Position numbers and translations under genes: made by a program. The notes beneath the pieces are model-generated. The model was not told the DNA's origin. It saw nothing but the letters and a program-made list of their open reading frames with translations, and made no database searches. A stretch of DNA of 6,816 nt. It comes from Nodosilinea sp. BSH.14. GTDB lineage: Bacteria > Cyanobacteriota > Cyanobacteriia > Phormidesmidales > Phormidesmidaceae. The stretch covers positions 1-6,816 of the forward strand of contig JALQST010000168.1 of NCBI GenBank assembly GCA_023264315.1, read 5' to 3'. Positions 1 through 5,732 of this stretch are shown piece after piece (the first letter of the stretch is position 1; every line of letters begins with the position of its first letter).

Positions 1-1
1 A

Positions 2-400
2 GCCCTGATCGATCTCGCCCAGCGTTCCCAATCCCCCAGCCCCACCCAAATTCTGATGAGTGGGCTGGCGGAGGTCTTGCGCCAGCCCGAATTTGCCGAT
101 GCCCAGCGGATCCAGTCTATTGTGCGGCTGCTCGAAGAAGAGCAGGCTCAATTGTGGCCCCTCTTTGGGGCTCAGCCCCCAGCCGCGTTCCCCTCACCCT
201 CTAATGTGCGCGTGTGGATCGGATCCGAAAACCCCATTGAACCAATGCAAGGCTGTGCTTTAGTGGTGTCTAACTACACCAAGCAAGACCTATCCCTAGG
301 AACGGTGGGGGTGCTGGGGCCAACCCGCATGGTCTACGAAAACGCCGTGGCCGTGGTGCAAGCCACCGCCGATTATCTCTCCCACGCCCTCGGGCAATAA
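2..400 (+). CDS. hrcA: Heat-inducible transcription repressor HrcA, C-terminal part (5' end outside window)
   Basis: The reading frame is open from base 2 and ends with TAA at 398-400, giving 132 visible residues. The real start lies upstream of the window, so the ATG at 56 is internal. The family signature is clear in the last 65 residues: VWIGSENPIE, then a short beta-rich stretch (CALVVSNY), then the GTVGVLGPTRMVYENA block that closes HrcA proteins (usually GxIGVIGPTRMxY). HrcA family members are winged-helix repressors of about 340 residues. They bind CIRCE inverted repeats upstream of groESL and related chaperone genes and are kept active by GroEL. Only the regulatory/dimerisation half is seen here; the DNA-binding domain is off the left edge. 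I saw no CIRCE element in this window, so its targets are elsewhere. The next gene starts 50 bp downstream on the same strand. Confidence 0.95.
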   Translation, partial: ALIDLAQRSQSPSPTQILMSGLAEVLRQPEFADAQRIQSIVRLLEEEQAQLWPLFGAQPPAAFPSPSNVRVWIGSENPIEPMQGCALVVSNYTKQDLSLGTVGVLGPTRMVYENAVAVVQATADYLSHALGQ

Positions 401-450
401 CCCCTACCCTACCCCCCGCCCCTGCTGAACAGCGGATAGGGACAGCGCCC

Positions 451-981
451 ATGTTAATTACGGAAATCCTCGCTATTCTTTCCATCGCCGCTGCCACAGG
501 GCTCCGGGTGGCCCTGCCACTGCTGGTGATTGGCCTCATGTCCGGGGAAAAGCTCTGGGCCAATGTGCCCCTGCTGTCTAGGCTACCCACGGCCCTGTCG
601 ATTGGGCTATTAGTCAGTTGGTCGGCGGCGGAGTTGATGCTCTCGAAGGACAGCTACAAACAGCGCCTCTTTCAAATTGCTGAACTCATCCTGAGCCCTG
701 GGGTGGACGTTCTAGCCGCCATTGCGGTGGCCCGCACCCTCGATCTCGCTCCCTGGGTCAGCCTCATGACCACCGTAGTCAGCGCCCTGCTGGCGGTGGT
801 GCTGCAACTGCTCCAAGTGGGCTGGTTTTATCGGCCCAAACAACCGCCAGGGTGGCTATTTTTTGTTATCGATGGGCTGTGCGTCATGCTAAAGCACCTC
901 TACCACTTTGAGGCCACCGGGCGCGTCTTGGTCAAAGGCCGAGGCTATCTCAACACCTATTGCTATGTGGGGCAGCGGTGA
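451..981 (+). CDS. Small multi-pass membrane protein, DUF4126-like
   Basis: This gene encodes 176 residues with an ATG start. A weak Shine-Dalgarno-like AGGGA (438-442) sits 8 bp upstream. The protein is strongly hydrophobic, with likely membrane segments near residues 4-29, 44-63, 76-95 and 103-126. The C-terminal part is more polar, with basic and aromatic residues (about 127-176). The N-terminal pattern, an Ala-rich helix followed by GLRVALPLLVIGL and a short loop, resembles the DUF4126 family of uncharacterised integral membrane proteins. I recall cyanobacterial members of similar length, but I could not run a profile search. No catalytic motif is visible and the function is unknown. It follows hrcA by 50 bp in the same direction, so read-through from hrcA is possible, but no functional link to heat shock is implied. 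Its end faces the end of the DUF4335 gene. Confidence 0.7.
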   Translation: MLITEILAILSIAAATGLRVALPLLVIGLMSGEKLWANVPLLSRLPTALSIGLLVSWSAAELMLSKDSYKQRLFQIAELILSPGVDVLAAIAVARTLDLAPWVSLMTTVVSALLAVVLQLLQVGWFYRPKQPPGWLFFVIDGLCVMLKHLYHFEATGRVLVKGRGYLNTYCYVGQR

Positions 982-996
982 TGGCGGTGATGGCGG
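977..996. repeat. 9-bp tandem repeat across the stop codon of the DUF4126-like gene
   Basis: The unit GGTGATGGC occurs at 977-985 and again at 986-994, followed by a partial GG. The stop TGA (979-981) lies in the first copy. The second copy supplies another TGA (988-990) exactly 9 bp on, so it is in frame. The repeat is visible directly. It is most simply a short slippage duplication with no evident role. Confidence 0.7.
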
Positions 997-1002
997 AAAC
1001 TG

Positions 1003-1027
1003 CCCACGGGTCTAGATCCGTGTTGGG
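1003..1027. terminator. Possible weak hairpin in the convergent gap
   Basis: The arms CACGG (1005-1009) and CCGTG (1018-1022) are perfect complements around an internal TCTAGA. Outer CC/GG pairs are possible if two T residues bulge. The structure lies 23 bp past the DUF4126-like stop and 50 bp past the DUF4335 stop, where a terminator would be expected. No T-run follows on either strand, so intrinsic termination is uncertain. Confidence 0.3.
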
Positions 1028-1072
1028 GGTGAGGTCTTTCGGAAGCCTGTTGATGTCCTGAGGATGGTAGCC

Positions 1073-2524
1073 CTAGGGCTGGACATCTGGACTGGGCGAG
1101 ACCCGCACCTCGCCAGAGGGCAACAGGTCAACGTCCACCGTAAGGGGCGCAGACAGGCGCACATTGAGCAACACCGCCCCCACCTGGGGCAAGGTGCCTC
1201 GACTGAGGTAGGGGCGCGAGGGAGCGGTGAGGGGTTTCACGGCCAGGACGATGCCCGTTGGCCCTAGGGTGAGACGGTAGCGCAGGGGCGAGGCAAGGCC
1301 CGGAATCGGCTGCCAGGTGGGTGCCAGGGCAACACGCACGGCTTCCAATGCATCGGCCCCAGCGCCCAGCCCTCCCCCCCCGGCCTCTAGGGTTGCCGTA
1401 TCGGTGGGTGCCGTCTCAAACGGTGCCGCCGCTGGGGCCAGGGCTGAATCAATTAGCGGTGCTGAGCGAGGGGGCTGACGCTCCGGACTAGGGCTGGGGG
1501 CCGTGGGTGAAGCATTAGCCGAGGGCGATGGGGCCACCCCCCCCTCCGGTAATCGCGCTGGGGGGCTGGGGGAACCCGTGGGGACTCCCGAGGGCACAGG
1601 CCGAGGATCAACGTCCCGAGCCATACCAGACTCAGCGGTGGGTCGAGGGGGTGGGATCGGCGAAGTACGCGGGATCGGCGGCTGGGGTACAACAGGCAGT
1701 CCTGCCCTAGGCGCACCCGGTTCACCGGCGTCAGTCCCAGCGGTAGTTGCTCCGTCCGCTGCAATATCCCCCGGCGGCAGCCCCCCAGGACGCCCCTCTA
1801 ACGGCGAATCCTCAGGGAAAACCTCCGTCTGAGCGCCCCCGCCAGCCGCCCGATCATCCGGCGTCGGTAGGCGTTCTGCCGTCGGCGTGGGAGACTGCAC
1901 CAGCGCTGGGGGCGCTTGGCCCAACCACTGACTCCCCAACACCGCTGCCACCAGCACCGCCGCTACCGACCCCGCCCACAGGAGCAGCCGGGGCTGCGAC
2001 CGTTGCCGAGGCGAGGCCACCATCGCCTCAGGGAGCCAGTCCACGGACTGTTCAGCCTCCGCTAGCACCGCCGCCAAATCGGCCAACTGAAGCAGGGACA
2101 GGTTTACCGCTGCCGTCTGCTCCACCACCACCACCGTTAATCGATGCCGAGTCAAGCCCACCGGAGTTAGGGTCATCGGCCCCTGACTGACACCCTGGGA
2201 GGGCGCTAGACCATGATCCTCAAGATACTGCTGGACATAGTCCCGTACCATCTGGGTCAAATCCGCCAAGTCTGATCCTGGCCCAGACAGCTCAAACATG
2301 GGGCTAACCCCGGTGCGACTGAGACCAGTCTCACGGGATCGGGCCAAGGTAGCCGTGTCCACATCCCCAGGGCCATCCTCTTCCTCCAACCGCAGGTCAA
2401 ACCGCACCCGCCGCAGCACCACCCGCTCGGCCAAGGCACTCAGGGACGATGCCTGCCCCGTTAGCCGCAGCGCCCAGGCCCCAGCGGCATAGTGATAGGA
2501 GGATAGGGAAACAACAGGGGACAT
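1073..2524 (-). CDS. DUF4335 domain-containing single-pass membrane protein with long Pro-rich linker
   Basis: This gene encodes 483 residues with an ATG start at 2524. Three parts can be read. Residues 1-170 form a soluble N-terminal domain with YVQQYLEDHG near 96-105 and a hydrophobic LTVVVVEQTAAVNLSLLQLA stretch at 129-148. One clear transmembrane helix follows at about 179-201, after basic residues, which suggests a cytoplasmic N-terminus. A linker of about 185 residues (205-390), very rich in Pro, Ala, Ser, Thr and Gly, then leads to a conserved-looking C-terminal domain (about 391-483) with beta-strand patterns. The N- and C-terminal parts match my memory of the cyanobacterial DUF4335 family, whose function is unknown. 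The linker is longer than I would expect and contains two G8 tracts on the coding strand. The gene lies 24 bp downstream of the DUF3038 gene. No Shine-Dalgarno is visible in that gap, so translation may depend on coupling. Confidence 0.83.
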   Translation of the reverse strand: MSPVVSLSSYHYAAGAWALRLTGQASSLSALAERVVLRRVRFDLRLEEEDGPGDVDTATLARSRETGLSRTGVSPMFELSGPGSDLADLTQMVRDYVQQYLEDHGLAPSQGVSQGPMTLTPVGLTRHRLTVVVVEQTAAVNLSLLQLADLAAVLAEAEQSVDWLPEAMVASPRQRSQPRLLLWAGSVAAVLVAAVLGSQWLGQAPPALVQSPTPTAERLPTPDDRAAGGGAQTEVFPEDSPLEGRPGGLPPGDIAADGATTAGTDAGEPGAPRAGLPVVPQPPIPRTSPIPPPRPTAESGMARDVDPRPVPSGVPTGSPSPPARLPEGGVAPSPSANASPTAPSPSPERQPPRSAPLIDSALAPAAAPFETAPTDTATLEAGGGGLGAGADALEAVRVALAPTWQPIPGLASPLRYRLTLGPTGIVLAVKPLTAPSRPYLSRGTLPQVGAVLLNVRLSAPLTVDVDLLPSGEVRVSPSPDVQP

Positions 2525-2548
2525 GGGTCGAGCGTCAGGGGACGGGAA

Positions 2549-3163
2549 CTAGGTTTTGGAGCGATCCAGCAGGGCAAGCCAAAGTTTTCGGGAGCCGCCT
2601 GAGCCGCTGTAGAACACCAGATCGATCAGCAGTTTCATGGCCAAGGGGTTGAGATCATCTGGGGTAGAGGTTGCATCGGCCTCCATGCGCTCCTGGTAAG
2701 CATTGGCGAAGGCATCGAGGTAATTGCCCAGGATCGCCACTCGGTGGGGCGATCGTCCCTGATCCAGGGCCTGCTCGAGCTGAGTGACGGCTTGGCGGAT
2801 GGTGGCCTGGTGGGCCAGCGCCAAGTGGGTAATCACCAAGACCAAGGCGCGGGCCTCATCAATATCGAGCTTTTTGCGGCCCTGCCCCTTACGCAGGGGG
2901 CTAGACTGCCGCAGCCGCCATAGGTTGACCCGATCACTCAGCAGATCCGAAAAACCCAACTCCGCCGCCATGGCTAACATGGCCTCAGAACCCACACCCA
3001 CTAGGGACTCCAGAGCTAACAGCACCAAATCTAACTGGGCCTTAATGCTCTGCAACTGATGGGGAGTTGGCGAAGGCTTCGCCAACGATTGATTGAGATA
3101 TTGGCCCGGGTTCTGTTCGGCATTGTGACCACGATGTGACCCAGGCTGAGACGAGCGCTCCAC
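2549..3163 (-). CDS. DUF3038 domain-containing protein
   Basis: This gene encodes 204 residues. The start codon is GTG (reverse complement of CAC at 3161-3163). It is supported by AAGGAG 10 bp upstream and by the lack of another Met before residue 62. The first 33 residues or so are polar and low-complexity. The rest is mostly helical and looks like the cyanobacterial DUF3038 family: QLDLVLLALESLVGVGSEAM at 43-62, LGFSDLLSDRVNLWRLRQ at 69-86, a basic RKGQGRKK at 91-98, then DEARALVLVITHLA at 102-115 and a conserved C-terminal LLIDLVFYSGSGG-type motif at 178-190. There is no signal peptide or membrane segment, so it is probably cytoplasmic. No enzymatic motif is recognised. It is the first gene of a two-gene unit with DUF4335, a pairing I recall from other cyanobacteria, which suggests that the two products act together. 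It is divergent from psbA. Confidence 0.87.
   Translation of the reverse strand: MERSSQPGSHRGHNAEQNPGQYLNQSLAKPSPTPHQLQSIKAQLDLVLLALESLVGVGSEAMLAMAAELGFSDLLSDRVNLWRLRQSSPLRKGQGRKKLDIDEARALVLVITHLALAHQATIRQAVTQLEQALDQGRSPHRVAILGNYLDAFANAYQERMEADATSTPDDLNPLAMKLLIDLVFYSGSGGSRKLWLALLDRSKT
3066..3086. repeat. 21-bp perfect inverted repeat inside the DUF3038 coding region
   Basis: The arms GTTGGCGAAG (3066-3075) and CTTCGCCAAC (3077-3086) are exact reverse complements around a single central base. On the coding strand this encodes the low-complexity N-terminal piece SLAKPSPT, outside the conserved domain. GC-rich palindromes with a GGCGAAGSCTTCGCC-like core resemble the short dispersed palindromic repeats common in cyanobacterial genomes. 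That assignment is inference. Confidence 0.75.
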
Positions 3164-3173
3164 CGTTCCCCCT

Positions 3174-3179
3174 CTCCTT
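3174..3179 (-). promoter_or_regulatory. Shine-Dalgarno site of the DUF3038 gene
   Basis: On the minus strand AAGGAG lies 10 bp upstream of the GTG codon at 3163. It decides the start in favour of GTG, because no ATG with a comparable site exists upstream of the conserved domain. Confidence 0.65.
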
Positions 3180-3219
3180 TACCCTAAAGGGTTGCGCCAA
3201 TTGTGGCATGGGGGTTGCC

Positions 3220-3225
3220 ATTATT
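3220..3225 (-). promoter_or_regulatory. Candidate -10 element for DUF3038-DUF4335
   Basis: On the minus strand this reads AATAAT, five of six matches to TATAAT, and lies 57 bp upstream of the GTG start. No good -35 is found 16-18 bp further up (TGGGGT at the expected place), so it would be a weak or activator-dependent promoter. The flanking TGGCA (3204-3208) and TGCCA (3216-3220) form a 5-bp inverted repeat in the leader. Confidence 0.25.
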
Positions 3226-3295
3226 GAAACCGCTACTAGGCCACCCCAGGAATCTGACGACGACGGTTGACGCTAGGGATTTATGAATTAACTAC

Positions 3296-3313
3296 TTTAC
3301 AAACCGTTACAGT
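3296..3313 (+). promoter_or_regulatory. HLR1 element (RpaB binding site) of psbA
   Basis: The sequence TTTACAAA-CC-GTTACAGT is a direct repeat of the (G/T)TTACA(T/A)(T/A) half-site with a 2-bp spacer, the published HLR1 consensus. Only one position of the second half-site deviates (G for T/A). HLR1 boxes bind the response regulator RpaB at psbA and other light-stress genes in cyanobacteria. Here the box overlaps the probable -35 region, so RpaB could block or modulate RNA polymerase directly. Presence of the motif is seen; its use in this strain is inferred. Confidence 0.8.
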
Positions 3314-3324
3314 TCGGTTAAGGT
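3296..3324 (+). promoter_or_regulatory. psbA: Probable psbA sigma-70-type core promoter
   Basis: TTTACA (3296-3301) can serve as the -35. TAAGGT (3319-3324), spaced 17 bp from it, keeps the key T, A and final T of a -10 element. Transcription would begin near 3331, giving a 5' leader of about 60 nt. No Shine-Dalgarno is visible directly before the psbA ATG; instead an AT-rich TTTTTTAATT (3383-3392) abuts it. This resembles the AU-rich segments described as RNase E/stability elements in psbA leaders, but that parallel is inference. Confidence 0.55.
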
Positions 3325-3392
3325 AGGGACATACATACCTCGCTACCCCTTGCGGGAAGCAAACCTTGTAAACCTGCACTCATTTTTTAATT

Positions 3393-4478
3393 ATGACCAC
3401 GACTCTCCAACGGCAACAATCTGCCTCCCTCTGGGAGCAGTTCTGTCAGTGGGTGACGAGCACCGAAAACCGCCTGTACATTGGCTGGTTCGGCGTGCTG
3501 ATGATCCCCACCCTGCTGGCTGCGACCGCTTGCTACGTCATCGCTTTCGTCGCGGCTCCCCCTGTGGACATCGACGGCATCCGTGAGCCCGTGGCTGGCT
3601 CCCTGATGTACGGCAACAACATCATCTCCGGTGCGGTTGTGCCTTCTTCCAACGCTATCGGCCTGCACTTCTACCCCATCTGGGAAGCGGCTTCCCTGGA
3701 TGAGTGGCTGTACAACGGTGGCCCCTACCAGTTGGTGATTTTCCACTTCCTGATCGGCGTTTTCTGCTACATGGGTCGTGAGTGGGAACTGAGCTACCGT
3801 CTGGGGATGCGCCCCTGGATCTGCGTGGCCTACTCTGCGCCCGTGGCCGCTGCCACCGCTGTGTTCCTGATCTACCCCATCGGTCAAGGCTCCTTCTCTG
3901 ACGGGATGCCCCTGGGGATTTCCGGCACCTTCAACTTCATGTTGGTGTTCCAAGCGGAGCACAACATTCTGATGCACCCCTTCCACATGCTGGGTGTGGC
4001 GGCAGTGTTCGGTGGGTCTCTGTTCTCCGCCATGCACGGCTCCCTGGTGACCTCTTCTCTGGTGCGGGAAACCACCGAGACTGAGTCTCAGAACTACGGT
4101 TACAAGTTTGGCCAAGAAGAAGAGACCTACAACATCATGGCGGCCCACGGCTACTTCGGTCGTCTCATTTTCCAATACGCCAGCTTCAACAACTCTCGTT
4201 CTCTGCACTTCTTCCTGGGTGCGTGGCCTGTGATTGGCATCTGGTTTACCGCGCTGGGCATCAGCACCATGGCGTTCAACCTGAACGGGTTCAACTTCAA
4301 CCAGTCCATCCTCGACTCTCAGGGTCGTGTGATTGGCACCTGGGCGGACGTGATCAACCGGGCCAACCTGGGTATGGAAGTGATGCACGAGCGGAATGCT
4401 CACAACTTCCCCCTCGACCTGGCCTCGGCGGGTGACGTTACCCCCGTGACCCTGCAAGTACCGGTGATTCACGGCTAG
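3393..4478 (+). CDS. psbA: Photosystem II reaction-centre protein D1 (PsbA), high-light (E130) type
   Basis: This is a complete D1 precursor of 361 residues that co-linearly matches known D1 numbering. D1 pairs with D2 in the thylakoid membrane (five transmembrane helices) and carries P680, the pheophytin contact, QB and most ligands of the water-oxidising cluster. The functional residues are all present: His118, Glu130, Tyr161 (TyrZ), Asp170, Glu189, His190, His198 (P680), His215 and His272 (non-heme iron), Phe255 and Ser264 (QB), and His332, Glu333, His337, Asp342 and Ala344 (cluster ligands and mature C-terminus). Gly80, Phe158 and Thr286 argue against the low-oxygen D1' form, and the intact ligands rule out a rogue or ChlF-type D1. 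Glu130 instead of Gln is the hallmark of high-light D1 isoforms. After Ala344 there is a 17-residue CtpA-cleaved tail. Codon use is strongly biased to C-ending codons, as expected for very high expression. Confidence 0.99.
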   Translation: MTTTLQRQQSASLWEQFCQWVTSTENRLYIGWFGVLMIPTLLAATACYVIAFVAAPPVDIDGIREPVAGSLMYGNNIISGAVVPSSNAIGLHFYPIWEAASLDEWLYNGGPYQLVIFHFLIGVFCYMGREWELSYRLGMRPWICVAYSAPVAAATAVFLIYPIGQGSFSDGMPLGISGTFNFMLVFQAEHNILMHPFHMLGVAAVFGGSLFSAMHGSLVTSSLVRETTETESQNYGYKFGQEEETYNIMAAHGYFGRLIFQYASFNNSRSLHFFLGAWPVIGIWFTALGISTMAFNLNGFNFNQSILDSQGRVIGTWADVINRANLGMEVMHERNAHNFPLDLASAGDVTPVTLQVPVIHG

Positions 4479-4501
4479 CTCGTCCGGGTTTCACGATGAT
4501 G

Positions 4502-4540
4502 CCCAAGGCCGCGTCCCTAGCTTGGGGGCGCGGCCTTGGG
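4502..4540 (+). terminator. psbA terminator hairpin
   Basis: CCCAAGGCCGCG (4502-4513) pairs perfectly with CGCGGCCTTGGG (4529-4540). Further pairs, including G-T wobbles, extend the stem to 4518/4524 and leave a 5-nt loop. It begins 24 bp after the psbA stop and is followed by a T-containing but not pure-T stretch (TTGTCTGCCTT). Very strong stem, suitable to end and protect the abundant psbA mRNA. Confidence 0.85.
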
Positions 4541-4572
4541 TTGTCTGCCTTCAACGAGGCAAGGCAGACAAC
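4540..4572. terminator. Second perfect hairpin between psbA and rsmA
   Basis: GTTGTCTGCCTT (4540-4551) pairs perfectly over 12 bp with AAGGCAGACAAC (4561-4572) around a 9-nt loop. It abuts the first hairpin, sharing base 4540, and lies 5 bp past the rsmA stop on the other strand. It is therefore a likely rsmA terminator or a back-up for psbA. No T-run follows on the minus strand. An alternative stem, GAGGCAAG (4556-4563) with CTTGCCTC (4572-4579), competes with it and reaches into the rsmA stop codon. Confidence 0.65.
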
Positions 4573-4577
4573 TTGCC

Positions 4578-5414
4578 TCACGATTGGTTTAAGCGATTGC
4601 TGAGGGCCACCCACTGGGGCACATCCAGGTCTTCGGCGCGGGCATTGTCGGGGATGGCCAGTTTGGTCATCACGGCGAGGAGGTGATCCCGATCTACGGT
4701 GGCCTTGAGGTTGTTGCGCAGCATTTTGCGCTTGCTGGCAAAGCCCAGCCGCACCAGTTGATCCAAATCATCCGGCGATTCAGCGACCACGGGCAGGGGG
4801 CGAGGGGTGATCTTCACCACGGCGGAATCCACCTTGGGGGGCGGCTGAAAGGCTTTGGCGGGAACCGGGCAAACCAGTTCGCAATCGGCCAAATACTGTA
4901 CCCGCACGGAGAGCGCCCCAAAGGCCCGACTTCCCGGCTGAGCGTAGAGCCGTTCCGCCACTTCTTTCTGCACCAGCAAGATAATGCTGTCGTAGGGCTG
5001 GGGGTTGGGGTGGGCGATGGTACCTAGGAGTTTTTCTAAAATTGGCCCCGTGATGTAGTAGGGAATGTTGGCCACTACCTGGTTGGGGCGAGACCGCACG
5101 GACTCCAGCAGGGGCGGCGTCGGGAGTTCCAGGGCGGTGTCGTCCAGGGCCAGAAAATCCCCTTCAATCAGGTGCAGGTTCGGCGTTTGGGCGAATTTCT
5201 GGGACAGCCGACGGGACAGATCCCGGTCAATTTCCACCGCCACCACCGCCTGGGCTAGGGGCAGCAGGGATTGGGTCAACACTCCGGTGCCGGGGCCAAT
5301 TTCCAGCACAATATCCCGATCCGTCACCGCCGCCGCTGCCACAATGTGACGCAGCACCTTCTCACTGGTGAGCCAATGCTGACCAAACCGTTTGCGCGTA
5401 GGTTGGGAAAACAT
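4578..5414 (-). CDS. rsmA: 16S rRNA (adenine1518-N6/adenine1519-N6)-dimethyltransferase RsmA/KsgA
   Basis: This gene encodes 278 residues and is complete. RsmA uses S-adenosylmethionine to dimethylate two adjacent adenines in the 3' terminal helix of 16S rRNA late in 30S assembly in the cytoplasm. The motifs are in order: FGQHWL at 10-15 (usually FGQHFL), SAM-binding motif I EIGPGTGVLT at 38-47, acidic ribose-binding EID at 61-63, EGDF at 84-87, catalytic NIPYYIT at 116-122, and a helical C-terminal domain containing FASKRKMLRNNL. Length is normal for the family. I chose the ATG at 5414 because the GAGGAGGTGG ribosome-binding site lies just before it and because RsmA proteins begin shortly before the FGQ motif. 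An upstream in-frame ATG at 5477 would add 21 residues unlike the family. In some other cyanobacteria, as I recall, ispE follows rsmA; here psbA converges on it instead. Confidence 0.97.
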   Translation of the reverse strand: MFSQPTRKRFGQHWLTSEKVLRHIVAAAAVTDRDIVLEIGPGTGVLTQSLLPLAQAVVAVEIDRDLSRRLSQKFAQTPNLHLIEGDFLALDDTALELPTPPLLESVRSRPNQVVANIPYYITGPILEKLLGTIAHPNPQPYDSIILLVQKEVAERLYAQPGSRAFGALSVRVQYLADCELVCPVPAKAFQPPPKVDSAVVKITPRPLPVVAESPDDLDQLVRLGFASKRKMLRNNLKATVDRDHLLAVMTKLAIPDNARAEDLDVPQWVALSNRLNQS

Positions 5415-5418
5415 CGCC

Positions 5419-5426
5419 ACCTCCTC
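5419..5426 (-). promoter_or_regulatory. rsmA: Shine-Dalgarno site deciding the rsmA start
   Basis: On the minus strand GAGGAGGT ends 4 bp before the ATG at 5414. It is the strongest ribosome-binding site in the window. It lies inside the 21-codon extension that the upstream ATG at 5477 would create, which argues for the shorter protein. Confidence 0.8.
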
Positions 5427-5602
5427 AACAATCTCTAGCCATGGGCCGCCTGAATCGGCTACCCTATCACTCGCCATTCTTCACCCTACACCCATCCTTG
5501 GCCCTCGGCCTAGTTTCCATGCAGTATCGCGGGTTGGTGGAGTGCCTGAGACTGAACAAATCCTACGAATCGTAAAGCTGAAGTAGCAGGTTGCCAAGGA
5601 AG

Positions 5603-5647
5603 TTTAAGTCAGCTTGCGAATTATTTCAAAAGGTTGTGATTTAAGTC
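5603..5647. repeat. TTTAAGTC direct repeat pair
   Basis: TTTAAGTC occurs at 5603-5610 and 5640-5647, 37 bp apart. A reverse-complement copy of seven bases (ACTTAAA) occurs at 6011-6017. Three copies of this AT-rich word in one intergenic region could be regulator half-sites or chance in AT-richer DNA. Confidence 0.4.
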
Positions 5648-5732
5648 GCCTGGGGAGTGAAAAACTAAAGTTTTTAGGGATTCGACCTCCATCTCGAAAA
5701 ACCAGTGCTTAGATTAGGCATTGCTCGATTCT

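Noticed and set aside
1503..2190. Plus-strand open frames opposite the DUF4335 linker
   Set aside because: Pro/Gly/Ala-rich low-complexity translations produced by the GC-rich repeats of the real minus-strand gene; no ribosome site or family match.
2748..2757. Possible HIP1 octamer (GCGATCGC) in the DUF3038 gene
   Set aside because: The sequence is GCGATCGT, one base short of HIP1. I found no exact HIP1 copy in the window.
3387..4472. A 361-codon open frame antisense to the whole of psbA
   Set aside because: It mirrors psbA almost exactly. Its His/Val/Gly-rich translation has no family resemblance, and it is open only because of strong codon bias in psbA.
5415..5477. Upstream ATG extending rsmA by 21 residues
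   Set aside because: The extension is unlike RsmA N-termini, and the strong GAGGAGGT site lies inside it, directly before the ATG at 5414.
5675..5705. GGATTCGACC segment resembling the 5' end of tmRNA
   Set aside because: Only the short word matches. No downstream tag-peptide frame, tRNA-like acceptor or T-arm with a fitting partner was found.
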